Source: Deltaproteobacteria bacterium (GTDB lineage: Bacteria; Desulfobacterota; Desulfobaccia; Desulfobaccales; 0-14-0-80-60-11). From it: DNA of 64,000 nt. The notes beneath the pieces are model-generated. The model made no database searches, was not told the DNA's origin, and saw nothing but the letters and a program-made list of their open reading frames with translations. Of the stretch, positions 36,845 to 45,659 are shown piece after piece. Where the stretch lies: assembly GCA_030018495.1 (NCBI GenBank), contig JASEFS010000002.1, positions 1-64,000 of the forward strand, given 5' to 3'. The position numbers and the translations under genes were made by a program. The stretch's first letter is position 1. Each line of letters starts with the position of its first letter.

Positions 36845-38212
36845 ATGAGCAATGGAGCAGGGCAGGGGGGAGCTTCTGCATCAGGGTCCACCCAAATCCC
36901 TGCCGAAATCTGCATCATCGGGGGCGGGCTGGCCGGCAGCGAAGCGGCTTGGCAGGCGGCCCGCCGGGGCGTCAGGGTGCGCCTTTATGAAATGAAGCCC
37001 CAAAAATTCTCCCCCGCGCACCACTCCCCCCTCCTGGCCGAGCTGGTATGCAGCAATTCCTTGCGGGCCGCAGGCACGGAAACCGCGGTGGGTCTGTTGA
37101 AGGAGGAGATGCGCCGCCTGGGCTCCCTGATCATGACTGCGGCGGAGGCCACCCGGGTGCCCGCGGGCAGGTCCCTGGCAGTGGACCGGGGGGCCTTTGC
37201 CGCGTTTATCACCGCAAAACTGGAGCAGGAGCCCCGCATCTCCATTCTCCGGGAGGAAGTGGAGGATTTTGAGCCGGACCGTTTGACCATAATCGCCACC
37301 GGCCCGCTCACGTCCGACGCTCTGGCTGCGGCTCTGGGCCGGCTTACCGGCCAGGAGCACCTGCACTTCTATGACGCCATCGCGCCCATCGTCTTTGCCG
37401 ATTCCCTGGACCTGAACAAGATTTTCCGGGCCTCCCGCTACGGCGCCGGGCATGATTATCTCAACTGCCCCTTGGATGAAGCCGAATATGAGCGCTTTTA
37501 CCGGGCCCTCATGAGCGCCCGCCAGGTTCCCTTGCGGGACTTCGAAGAGCCCCGCTATTTTGAAGGATGCCTGCCCATCGAGGTGATGGCCGCCCGAGGC
37601 TATCAAACTTTATTGTACGGACCCATGAAGCCGGTGGGGCTGACCGATCCCCGCACCGGGAAGCAGCCCTTCGCGGTGGTCCAGCTTAGGGCCGAAAACC
37701 GGGAGGGCACTTTGTACAACCTGGTGGGGTTTCAAACCAAGCTGGCCCACCCGGAGCAAAAGCGGGTGTTCCGGCTCATTCCGGGCCTCGAGCAGGCCGA
37801 GTTCGCCCGGCTGGGAAGCATCCATCGCAATACCTTCATCCGTTCCCCGGGGCTGTTGAGCCCGTATCTCAACTTCTACCGCTGCCCCCGGCTTTTCCTG
37901 GCCGGGCAGATCTCCGGAGTGGAAGGCTATGTGGAGTCCGCGGCCATGGGCCTGCTGGCCGGCCTCAACGCCGCCCGGTTAGGGCGGGGCGAACCCCTGG
38001 TCACGCCGCCTTCCGCCACCGCCATGGGCGCGCTCATCCATCATCTCACCAACACCGCGGCCAAAGACTTCCAGCCCATGAACGTCAACTTCGGCCTGTT
38101 CCCCCCCCTTGAGCAGCGCCTGGCCAAAAAGCAACGGGGCGCGGCCTATGCGGCTCGGGCGTTAAAAGCCCTGGATGAATGGACGGATAAATTGACGGAG
38201 CGGGCGGCCTGA
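36845..38212 (+). CDS. trmFO: Methylenetetrahydrofolate-tRNA-(uracil-5-)-methyltransferase
   Basis: TrmFO makes m5U54 in the T-loop of tRNA using methylene-tetrahydrofolate and FADH2. ATG 36845 gives 455 aa and lies 13 bases after topA; in-frame upstream starts at 36791 and 36812 fall inside topA. The FAD motif [12 protein letters not shown], the conserved cysteine of ELVCSNSLR, the second cysteine in FEGCLPIE and the C-terminal [13 protein letters not shown] are all present. An Ala/Gly-rich leader precedes the FAD motif. The topA-trmFO order is conserved widely. Confidence 0.96.
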   Translation: MSNGAGQGGASASGSTQIPAEICIIGGGLAGSEAAWQAARRGVRVRLYEMKPQKFSPAHHSPLLAELVCSNSLRAAGTETAVGLLKEEMRRLGSLIMTAAEATRVPAGRSLAVDRGAFAAFITAKLEQEPRISILREEVEDFEPDRLTIIATGPLTSDALAAALGRLTGQEHLHFYDAIAPIVFADSLDLNKIFRASRYGAGHDYLNCPLDEAEYERFYRALMSARQVPLRDFEEPRYFEGCLPIEVMAARGYQTLLYGPMKPVGLTDPRTGKQPFAVVQLRAENREGTLYNLVGFQTKLAHPEQKRVFRLIPGLEQAEFARLGSIHRNTFIRSPGLLSPYLNFYRCPRLFLAGQISGVEGYVESAAMGLLAGLNAARLGRGEPLVTPPSATAMGALIHHLTNTAAKDFQPMNVNFGLFPPLEQRLAKKQRGAAYAARALKALDEWTDKLTERAA

Positions 38213-38214
38213 AA

Positions 38215-38256
38215 GGGTCCAGGGGTCAGGATTCAGGGGCCAGGGTTCAGGGGTCA
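38215..38256. repeat. 7-base tandem repeat array, GGGGTCA type
   Basis: Six exact 7-base units in a row: GGGTCCA, GGGGTCA, GGATTCA, GGGGCCA, GGGTTCA, GGGGTCA (consensus GGRKYCA). It fills the gap between the convergent trmFO and deaminase genes and supplies the last codons and stop of the deaminase. The same unit recurs at 56587-56614 on the other strand. Confidence 0.8.
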
Positions 38257-39623
38257 AAAAAAGGTCTCTTTTGGCAAAATGCCGCCAGGTCGCGGCTCTC
38301 GGCCTGGATTCGGCTTCTGACGGCGGGCCAGTCAAGGGTGGTGAACTGCCGGTTTTGCAACAGCCAGCGCCCCCCAACCATGACATGCAGCACATCATGA
38401 GGCCCCCCGGCGTATACCAGATGCGAGAACGGGTCAAACATGGGCGTGAGATGGGGCCGGTGCAGGTCCACCACAATCAAGTCCGCGTCCTTGCCGGGGG
38501 CAAGCGTGCCGATCTTTTCTTCCAGGCCCAGAACTCTGGCTCCTTCCCGGGTGGCCAGGGCTGCGGCTTGCGCTGCCGGAAGCACCGTGGGGTCCCGGCG
38601 CCAGACCTTGTGAAGCCGGGCCGCCAGGCTCATTTCTCCCCAGAGGTCCAGGTTGTTGTTGGACGCGGCCCCGTCCGTGCCCAGGCCCACCGCGACCCCG
38701 CGCCCCAGAAGCTCCGGCACCGGCGCCACGCCCGCGGCCAGCTTGAGGTTGCTCTCCGGGCAGTGGCTTACCTTGACGCCGCGGTCCGCCAGGAGGTCTT
38801 GCTCATCCGGCTCCAGCCAGACGCCGTGGACAATCACGGTGCGCTCATCCAAAAGCCCCAGCCGGTCCAGGTAAAAGGCAGGCTTAAGCCCGGTCTTGTC
38901 GCGAAGCTCTCGAACTTCCCGGCGCGTTTCGGCCAAGTGGATGAAAAAAGGCAGATTTCGCCTGCGGGTCAGGTCTTTGGCCTGCTCCAGCGTCTCAGGC
39001 CCGCACGTATAGGCGGAATGACAAAACAGGGTGGAAGTGATGAGATCAAAGGGTGGAGCGCCGCCGGAGTCGATAAACTCCGCGGCCGCCTTGAGGTTGT
39101 CCCGGGGATCGGGCACCCCCGGCGCCGGAAAATCGACCACACCCTGGGCCGCCACCGCTCTTAAACCAGCCGCGGCCAGGGCCCGGCGCACCTCGTTCTC
39201 ATAAAAGTAGCCGTCGGCCACAGTGGTGATGCCGGCCCGGATCATCTCAGCCGCGGCCAAAAGCGTCCCCCAATAGACCCGTTCCGGGTTCAGCCAGCTC
39301 GCTTCGGCAGGGAAAATGAATTTTGTCAGCCACTCCTGCAAGGCCAAGTCGTCGGCCAGCCCCCTGAACCAGACCATGGCCGCGTGGCAGTGGGTGTTGA
39401 CCAGGCCGGGCATGACCACGCTGCCCCCGGCGTCCAGCCGCGTCAAGGACGGGGGCAGCTCTTCCGGGGCTTTTGCCTGGCCCACCGCCGCGATTTTGCC
39501 CCCGGCCACCGCCACATAGCCATCGGAAATGGGCGCTCTCCCAGGTTCCAGAGTGAGCACCAGAGAGTTATGGATCAGCCAGTCAGCCTGAGGTGGCGAG
39601 GACATGAATAGAGGCGCAGGCAT
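38247..39623 (-). CDS. Amidohydrolase, S-adenosylhomocysteine/methylthioadenosine deaminase-like
   Basis: A 458-aa metal-dependent deaminase of the MtaD/SsnA/TrzN group. Metal residues are visible: H78-x-H80 (NTHCHAAM), the histidines of FIHLAETR and IVHGVWL, and the aspartate of GLGTDGAASNN. These fit deamination of adenosine-type compounds, but other aromatic amines are possible. A second in-frame ATG at 39605 could be the start. Its 3' end lies inside a 7-base tandem repeat array. Confidence 0.88.
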   Translation of the reverse strand: MPAPLFMSSPPQADWLIHNSLVLTLEPGRAPISDGYVAVAGGKIAAVGQAKAPEELPPSLTRLDAGGSVVMPGLVNTHCHAAMVWFRGLADDLALQEWLTKFIFPAEASWLNPERVYWGTLLAAAEMIRAGITTVADGYFYENEVRRALAAAGLRAVAAQGVVDFPAPGVPDPRDNLKAAAEFIDSGGAPPFDLITSTLFCHSAYTCGPETLEQAKDLTRRRNLPFFIHLAETRREVRELRDKTGLKPAFYLDRLGLLDERTVIVHGVWLEPDEQDLLADRGVKVSHCPESNLKLAAGVAPVPELLGRGVAVGLGTDGAASNNNLDLWGEMSLAARLHKVWRRDPTVLPAAQAAALATREGARVLGLEEKIGTLAPGKDADLIVVDLHRPHLTPMFDPFSHLVYAGGPHDVLHVMVGGRWLLQNRQFTTLDWPAVRSRIQAESRDLAAFCQKRPFFDP

Positions 39624-39750
39624 TGATTGATGAGGGTCTGAGAAGAAGGAGTCTCACAATTAAAGGAACACAATTATTTTTTCCCTGAATCTTTCAAAGA
39701 AAATGCTGCCTTCTGAAATTTTAAAATTCGCATAGTCATTATTAATGTAG

Positions 39751-39770
39751 CGCCGGTTCCCTCGCCGGCG
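39751..39770. repeat. REP-like palindrome
   Basis: CGCCGG-N8-CCGGCG follows TGTAG in the gap between the deaminase and transpeptidase genes. The GTAG-plus-GC-rich-palindrome layout is that of bacterial REP elements. It is a single short copy, so the call is tentative. Confidence 0.45.
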
Positions 39771-39809
39771 ATTTCACCCAGGATGCAAGAACGGGTTTAC
39801 AGATATAAC

Positions 39810-40724
39810 TTAACGGGTGATATCCACGGGCGCACCGGTGCGCTCTTCCACGGCCCTGATGAATTTGGTCCAGTTGATGCGGTGGCCGAGCCCCTTGCCC
39901 TCCAGTTTCTGAAGGGAATAATTGAACAAGTCGGGAATCTTGAAATAGATGTCCTCGTGCACCTCCACGAAGACGCGGCCGCGCAGGTACCCGAATTTCA
40001 CCGGCTCATAGATAACCTCCACCGTCGTGCCCACCGGGGTGATGTCGTAAAGTTCCTTGATATCCTCCGGGTAGTGGCGGATGCAGCCGTGGCTCACCAG
40101 GCGGCCCACCCCCATGGGCATATGGGTGCCGTGCAGGCCGTATTTTGAGAGTCCCAGCCAGTGGTCGCCCACGGGATTGTCCGGCCCGGGCGGCAGAAAT
40201 GCCCTGCCCTCGTACTTCCACCTGAGGCTCGGGGGGATGCGCCAGCCGGGATTCGCCACCCGGCTTTGCACCCGGAATTTCTTGCCGATGGGGGTTTTGT
40301 AGTCCAACACGCCCAAGCCCAGGGGATAGGTGCGCACTTCGCTTTTGTCGGGGAAATAGCGATAGCCCCGCAGTTCAGCCACATTGATGAGATAACCCGG
40401 CGGGTTGGGGTTCTCCGGCAGAATCCATTGAGTAGGGATGGCGATATCGTTGTCCCAGGGGAGGTAGAAGTGGTCCAACTGCCGGTGGTAGCGGGCCAAC
40501 TCCCAAAAGCCCAGATCGTATTTCCGGGCGATGTCGTACATATTTTCATAGCGTACCAGGTGATGCGTCTGAGGCTCGCCCACCACCGTGACGGCTTGGG
40601 GATCAAAGCCTTGGCCCTGGGGGAGACGGTAATGAAAAGGCCCGGCCGCAGAAGCCGGACCGGCGAACACCCAGCAGCAGGAAAGGACGGCCAAGAAGCC
40701 CCGTAAGTTCCGGAGTATTGACAT
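39810..40724 (-). CDS. L,D-transpeptidase with LysM-like domain
   Basis: A 304-aa exported YkuD-fold enzyme that forms 3-3 peptidoglycan crosslinks or anchors proteins to the wall. A signal peptide (residues 1-26, ending ASAAG) precedes a LysM-like segment (about 52-102) and the catalytic domain with H198-G-T and S211-H212-G213-C214 (C214 nucleophile). A C-terminal extension of about 60 residues follows the domain. It resembles the YcfS/ErfK/YbiS enzymes. The ATG is at 40724; it is divergent from the next amidohydrolase. Confidence 0.92.
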   Translation of the reverse strand: MSILRNLRGFLAVLSCCWVFAGPASAAGPFHYRLPQGQGFDPQAVTVVGEPQTHHLVRYENMYDIARKYDLGFWELARYHRQLDHFYLPWDNDIAIPTQWILPENPNPPGYLINVAELRGYRYFPDKSEVRTYPLGLGVLDYKTPIGKKFRVQSRVANPGWRIPPSLRWKYEGRAFLPPGPDNPVGDHWLGLSKYGLHGTHMPMGVGRLVSHGCIRHYPEDIKELYDITPVGTTVEVIYEPVKFGYLRGRVFVEVHEDIYFKIPDLFNYSLQKLEGKGLGHRINWTKFIRAVEERTGAPVDITR

Positions 40725-40799
40725 GGGGGTAATTTTATATGAAAACAGAAGTCTAACAAGAGAAATGAATTTTTAGAAACAATAGATTATCGGCAGCTT

Positions 40800-41636
40800 A
40801 TGATTTTTGACGCGCATACCCATATTTTTCCGGAGGAAGTTTGCCGCGGCCGGGAAAATTTTTTTGCGGATGAGCCGGCCTTTCGCCTGCTGTATGGCGA
40901 TCCCAAAAGCAGGCTCATCAGCCCCGCGGAAATGATCGCGGCCCTGGCGGAGGAAGGGGTGGATGCCGCAGTGGTTTCCGGCTTTCCCTGGCGCACCGAG
41001 CGCCTCTTGCGCCGGCACCACGAAGTGCTCCTGGAGGCCATGCGGCGCTGGCCTGACAAGCTTATCGCCTTCTGCACCGTCAATCCTTTGGAGCCGGGCG
41101 CGGCCCGGGAAGTGGAGCGCTGCTTGGCGGCAGGGTTCCGGGGGGTGGGCGAGCTGGCTTGGTACGCCGATGTCCCCAGTGAAAAACTGGAGGAACTTGC
41201 TCCCATTGCCGAGCTCTGCCAGCACTTCAAGGTCCCTCTCATGCTCCACACCAACGACCCGGTGGGCGCTCAATATCCCGGCAAAGCCGCCATGAGCCTG
41301 CCGGCTGTCTATAATCTCATCCGCCAGTTTCCGGAGGTCACCTGGATTCTGGCCCATTGGGGCGGGGGGCTGCCGTTTTACGGGCTGCAGAAAAAAGAAA
41401 CGCCGCAGGTCTATAAAAACGTCTATTTCGATACCGCCGCGTCCCCCTATCTCTATCGGCCGGCCATTTACCGGCTGGCTGCGGAAATGGTGGGGCCGGA
41501 GAAAATCCTGTTCGGCAGCGATTATCCCCTGCTACCACCGTCACGTTATGTTAAAGAAATGGATGAAGCAGACCTGCCGACAGACTGGCGGGAGATGATA
41601 TTGGGAAAAAACCTGACCCGCGTTCTTAATTTATAA
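40800..41636 (+). CDS. Amidohydrolase-2 family metal-dependent hydrolase
   Basis: A 278-aa TIM-barrel protein of the ACMSD/aminocarboxymuconate type. It has the N-terminal metal motif DAHTHIFP, a histidine in LMLHTND, HWGGG and the C-terminal FGSDYPLLPP aspartate. Family members are decarboxylases or hydrolases; the substrate here is unknown. It lies 81 bases upstream of nadB. Confidence 0.88.
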   Translation: MIFDAHTHIFPEEVCRGRENFFADEPAFRLLYGDPKSRLISPAEMIAALAEEGVDAAVVSGFPWRTERLLRRHHEVLLEAMRRWPDKLIAFCTVNPLEPGAAREVERCLAAGFRGVGELAWYADVPSEKLEELAPIAELCQHFKVPLMLHTNDPVGAQYPGKAAMSLPAVYNLIRQFPEVTWILAHWGGGLPFYGLQKKETPQVYKNVYFDTAASPYLYRPAIYRLAAEMVGPEKILFGSDYPLLPPSRYVKEMDEADLPTDWREMILGKNLTRVLNL

Positions 41637-41717
41637 ATTTTACCTGATCCTTTTCCTGGATGTTTATAGATGCTACTCTATTAAAAAAATGTTTCCGCCG
41701 AGTAAGAGGGGCTCACA

Positions 41718-43337
41718 TTGCATCGCATTTCCGATATCCTGGTAATGGGTTCCGGGTTGGCCGGGCTTAGCTATGCTTTGAAAGTGGCGGATGTAGCCAC
41801 GGTTCACCTGGTGACCAAACGGGACCTGATGGAAACTTCCACACGCATGGCCCAGGGCGGCATCGCCGCGGTCCTGGGTGCGGACGACAAATTCGAATAT
41901 CACATTCAAGATACGCTGACGGTGGGGGAGGGCTTGTGCCACCCCGACATTGTGGAACTCGTGGTGCGGCAGGGGCCGGAGCGCATCGCCGAACTGGTTT
42001 CCATGGGCGCCCATTTCGATGTCGGCCCTTACAACGGTTTCGACCTGGCCCGGGAAGGGGGCCATTCCCACCGGCGCATCATTCACGCCCATGATATGAC
42101 CGGCGCGGAAGTGGAACGCATCATGGTGGAAAAGGTCCTGGCCCATCCCAATATCCAGGTGTTTGAGCACCATATGGGGGTGGATTTAATCACCCGCCAG
42201 AAACTGATGCGCCGCGGCGCGGTGATCACCAACACCGAAGAATCCTGCATAGGAGCGTATGTGCTCAACACCAAGACCGGCGAGGTGGACACTTTTCTGG
42301 CTTCCAGCACTTTGCTGGCCACCGGCGGGGCCGGCAAGGTTTATCTGTACACCAGCAATCCGGATATCGCCACGGGCGACGGGGTGGCCATGGCCTACCG
42401 GGCCGGGGCCTGGATCGGCAATATGGAATTTGTGCAGTTCCATCCCACCTGCCTCTTTCATCCCGCGGCCAAGAACTTTCTCATTTCCGAAGCCCTGCGA
42501 GGGGAAGGGGCTATTTTGCGCGACCACCAGGGGCGCGCCTTTATGGAACAGTACCATCCGCTCAAAGACCTGGCCCCTCGGGATACCGTGGCCCAAGCCA
42601 TCGACCACGAATTAAAGACCAGCGGCGCGGATTGCGTCTTCTTGGACATCAGCCACCGTCCCGAAGATTTTGTCAAAAACCGCTTCCCCAATATCTATCA
42701 AAAATGCCTGGAATTCGGCTATGACATAACCAAGCAGCCCATACCCGTCGTTCCCGCGGCTCATTACATGTGCGGCGGGGTGGTCACCGACGCGTTCGGC
42801 CGCACCACCATAACCAACCTCTACGCGGTGGGGGAGGTGAGCATGACCGGCCTGCACGGCGCCAATCGCCTGGCCAGCAACTCCCTTTTGGAGGCTCTGG
42901 TTTTTTCACATCAGGCTGCCATGGCCACCCGGGAGGCCCTGCCAAGCCTTCGAACTCCGGAGACTTCCTGGGTTCCCGAATGGAATCCCATGGGCGCCAC
43001 CGACAGCGATGAAAATGTCGTGGTCACCCACAACTGGGATGAAATCCGCCGCATGATGTGGAACTATGTCGGCATCGTCCGCACCGACCGCCGTCTCCAC
43101 CGGGCCCAGCACCGCATCGATCTTATCCAGCAAGAGATCAATGAATACTACTGGAATTTTTTGATTACCAGCGACCTTCTGGAGCTCAGGAATATCGCCA
43201 CGGTGGCCGAATTGATCATTAAAATGGCCATGCATCGCAAAGAAAGCCGGGGTCTGCATTACAACCTGGATTACCCGCAAAAGGACGATGAGAACTTTCG
43301 CCGTGACACCCTGATCTCCTCTGAAGGCTGGCACTGA
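41718..43337 (+). CDS. nadB: L-aspartate oxidase
   Basis: NadB oxidises L-aspartate to iminoaspartate, the substrate of NadA. The 539-aa flavoprotein has the FAD motif MGSGLAGLSYA, TRMAQGGIAA, HPTCLFHP, HYMCGGVVTDAFGRT and GLHGANRLASNSLLEALVF. It starts at TTG 41718 with GAGGGG upstream. In anaerobes fumarate is the likely electron acceptor. Its stop shares one base with the start of the next response regulator. Confidence 0.95.
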   Translation: MHRISDILVMGSGLAGLSYALKVADVATVHLVTKRDLMETSTRMAQGGIAAVLGADDKFEYHIQDTLTVGEGLCHPDIVELVVRQGPERIAELVSMGAHFDVGPYNGFDLAREGGHSHRRIIHAHDMTGAEVERIMVEKVLAHPNIQVFEHHMGVDLITRQKLMRRGAVITNTEESCIGAYVLNTKTGEVDTFLASSTLLATGGAGKVYLYTSNPDIATGDGVAMAYRAGAWIGNMEFVQFHPTCLFHPAAKNFLISEALRGEGAILRDHQGRAFMEQYHPLKDLAPRDTVAQAIDHELKTSGADCVFLDISHRPEDFVKNRFPNIYQKCLEFGYDITKQPIPVVPAAHYMCGGVVTDAFGRTTITNLYAVGEVSMTGLHGANRLASNSLLEALVFSHQAAMATREALPSLRTPETSWVPEWNPMGATDSDENVVVTHNWDEIRRMMWNYVGIVRTDRRLHRAQHRIDLIQQEINEYYWNFLITSDLLELRNIATVAELIIKMAMHRKESRGLHYNLDYPQKDDENFRRDTLISSEGWH

Positions 43338-44746
43338 TGCCCCATGAGCGCATTCTCCTGGTAGACGATGACCCTGACATCGTGCATGTGCTCAGCCGAT
43401 TTCTGGCTCATCAGGGCTATTCGGTCATCGGCGCGGCTACCGGCCGGGAAGCCCTGAAATCCCTGCAATCTGAAATTTTTTCCCTGGTCATTCTGGACCT
43501 TAAACTTCCGGACGTGCCGGGGATAAACATCCTGGAGCAGCTCAAGTCCCTGTCCCCGGACACGGAAGTGATCCTGTTCACCGGCTTGGGCGGCCTGGAG
43601 AGCGCGGTACAGGCCCTCAGGCTGGGAGCCTATGATTACATCGTCAAGTCGGAGCTGCGTCTGCCCGATCTCCAGGCTGTGGTGGAGCGGGCCCTGGAGA
43701 GGCGGCGCTTAAACCGGGCCAATCAGGAGCTTCTGCGCCATCTCCAGCAGGCCCGGGAGGAATTAGCGGCCCGTCGGAAAGCCGAGCTGGCTCAAATCCG
43801 GCGGATCGGCGAATCTCTGGCGCAGCCGCTTGCCCCCGAACAACTGACCACAGGCCTTCTCAACCTCCTTTGGGAGAGCCTGCCTCTGGCCATCCTGGGG
43901 CTCAAGTTTTCAAATCGGCTGAGCGGTGAGTCCTGGGGCGGCAACCGTTGTCAGACTGACCTGTCTCCGGAGGCTTGTCAGACCTTTAATGAGTGGTTGG
44001 AGGAAATCCTGCATCAGGCCCAAAGCGGCGGCAATCCGGCCGGCCCGACCTCTCTCGAAATACCGGATTTCCCCCAGCCCGCGATTCTCTGGGAAATCGT
44101 CCGGATCGACAATCTGATCGGCCTGGTCGCAGCGGCGCGGCAGGAGCCCTTCTCCCCGGAGGAGGCCGAGCTCTTTCGGATATTTATCCTGCAGGGCGAA
44201 GCGGCTTTCAAAAATCTTTTGCTGTTTGAAGAGGTGAAAAGCCTGGCCATCCGGGACGGCCTCACCGGTTTGTACAATTACCGTTATTTCTGGGAGATGC
44301 TCAACCAGCAGGTTCTGCAGAGCCGGCGGTATGGCTGGCCCTTGTCCCTGCTTTTCCTGGACATTGATGACTTCAAGGGGGTAAACGACGCCTTGGGCCA
44401 TACGCAGGGCGATTTGGTGCTAAAGAATTTGGCCGGATACCTGGCGCAGGAAGTACGTCAGGCCGACCTCCTGTGCCGCTACGGGGGCGAGGAATTCGTC
44501 CTGCTCCTGCCCCAAACTCCGGCGGAGCAGGCGGCGATCATGGCCGAGCGCCTGCGGGAGGGCATCACCCGCCTGCCTTCAAGCCTGGCAGGCCGGGAGG
44601 TTTATATTACGGTAAGCATCGGGCTGGCCGGCCTTACCCCCGATATGGACGGGGCCGCCCTGGTGAAAGCCGCGGATGCCGCCCTCTATAAGGCCAAAAA
44701 GGAAGGCAAGAATCGCATTGCCATGTTCTACGGCCCGCGTGATTGA
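43337..44746 (+). CDS. Response regulator with GGDEF diguanylate cyclase domain
   Basis: A 469-aa protein that should make cyclic di-GMP on phosphorylation. The receiver domain has DDD near residue 10 and phospho-acceptor D54. A coiled linker and a GAF-like region (about residues 160-300) follow. The GGDEF domain has the active site G383-G-E-E-F387 and, five residues before it, the inhibitory site R374-x2-D377. So it is probably active and product-inhibited. It overlaps nadB by one base (TGATG). Confidence 0.94.
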   Translation: MPHERILLVDDDPDIVHVLSRFLAHQGYSVIGAATGREALKSLQSEIFSLVILDLKLPDVPGINILEQLKSLSPDTEVILFTGLGGLESAVQALRLGAYDYIVKSELRLPDLQAVVERALERRRLNRANQELLRHLQQAREELAARRKAELAQIRRIGESLAQPLAPEQLTTGLLNLLWESLPLAILGLKFSNRLSGESWGGNRCQTDLSPEACQTFNEWLEEILHQAQSGGNPAGPTSLEIPDFPQPAILWEIVRIDNLIGLVAAARQEPFSPEEAELFRIFILQGEAAFKNLLLFEEVKSLAIRDGLTGLYNYRYFWEMLNQQVLQSRRYGWPLSLLFLDIDDFKGVNDALGHTQGDLVLKNLAGYLAQEVRQADLLCRYGGEEFVLLLPQTPAEQAAIMAERLREGITRLPSSLAGREVYITVSIGLAGLTPDMDGAALVKAADAALYKAKKEGKNRIAMFYGPRD

Positions 44747-44784
44747 AAGGTCCTGATCCGGCCTCGCGGTCTCTCACCTCTCCC

Positions 44785-44812
44785 AAAAAAAAGACGCCGG
44801 CGGGGCGGCGTC
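44785..44812 (-). terminator. Rho-independent terminator of the CBS-ACT gene
   Basis: On the minus strand a GACGCCG / CGGCGTC stem with a 6-base loop is followed by eight T residues (A-run at 44785-44792 on the plus strand). It ends transcription of the gene at 44838-45440. Confidence 0.88.
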
Positions 44813-44837
44813 CTTCGGCTGTCGTATCAAATCATCC

Positions 44838-45440
44838 TTAAGGAATAAAATCGGTCACTTCATGTCCCTCCTGCTTAAGGCGGGCGATGATGGGGGCGAG
44901 ATCGCATTTGTTCAGGCGCACCAGGTAGCTCCGTTTGTCGCCTTTTGAGGGCCCCAGCGCGATGTTGATGATATTCCCGCCGGCCTCCCTGATAAGGCGG
45001 GCCACATTTTCCAGCACCTGGGGATTTTTGTCCAGCAGCAGGTCCAGGCGCGAACTGCTCCTGAGCAGGCCCAGCATGGATAAAAACGCGGCCAGCAGGT
45101 CCATGGTGGTGATTACCCCGGCCAGTTTGTCGCCTTCCAGCACCGGCATGCCGCCGATTTTGTTCTCGTACATAAGGCGGGCGGCTTCTTCCACACTGGT
45201 GTCAGGGGACACCGTTATAGGCGCCTCGATCATCACGTCCCCCACGGTGATCACCTCAAGCATGGAGGCCAGGAGCACTTCGCGCAGTATCCGCGAGGTT
45301 ATCCAGCCCACCATTTCGTGGTCCTTGACCACCGGCAGGTGGCGGATGTTGTGTTTCTGCATCAGTTTCAATGCCTGGCCCACCCGCTTGTCCGGGGTGA
45401 TGGTGACGGCATCTTTGCGCATGATTTGGCCGACCCGCAT
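44838..45440 (-). CDS. Tandem CBS-ACT domain protein (AcuB-like)
   Basis: A 200-aa cytoplasmic protein with two CBS repeats (about residues 7-60 and 70-123) and a C-terminal ACT-like domain (135-200). CBS pairs bind adenosine nucleotides and ACT domains bind amino acids, so it is probably a metabolic sensor. The family is called AcuB by similarity to a Bacillus acetoin gene, but its job in anaerobes is not known. It stands alone, with its own terminator. Confidence 0.85.
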   Translation of the reverse strand: MRVGQIMRKDAVTITPDKRVGQALKLMQKHNIRHLPVVKDHEMVGWITSRILREVLLASMLEVITVGDVMIEAPITVSPDTSVEEAARLMYENKIGGMPVLEGDKLAGVITTMDLLAAFLSMLGLLRSSSRLDLLLDKNPQVLENVARLIREAGGNIINIALGPSKGDKRSYLVRLNKCDLAPIIARLKQEGHEVTDFIP

Positions 45441-45514
45441 CAGGCGTTTCCTCCTAATAGGCTACTCGGAATCACACCCCACCTTAAAACAAAAGAGGAG
45501 AAATTTCAAGGAAA

Positions 45515-45542
45515 GTGAGCAGTAAGCAGTGAGCCGCAAGCA
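45515..45542. repeat. 7-base tandem repeat array, GTGAGCA type
   Basis: Four consecutive 7-base units: GTGAGCA, GTAAGCA, GTGAGCC, GCAAGCA. They lie in the 218-base gap upstream of the CBS-ACT gene. A related but separate array lies 90 bases away. Confidence 0.7.
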
Positions 45543-45631
45543 GGGGCGGCAAGCAAAGTTGGCAAATGGTGGAACAGAAAAGGGGCGGGCTGCTGTCCTC
45601 ACCCCTTCTGCTCAAATTTATACAGATTTAC

Positions 45632-45659
45632 GACTACTGACTACTGACTACTGGCCACT
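45632..45659. repeat. 7-base tandem repeat array, GACTACT type
   Basis: Three perfect GACTACT units and a fourth, GGCCACT, run into the 3' end of the DUF2333 gene. The gap around it (45543-45631) holds no gene that I can see. Confidence 0.75.
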
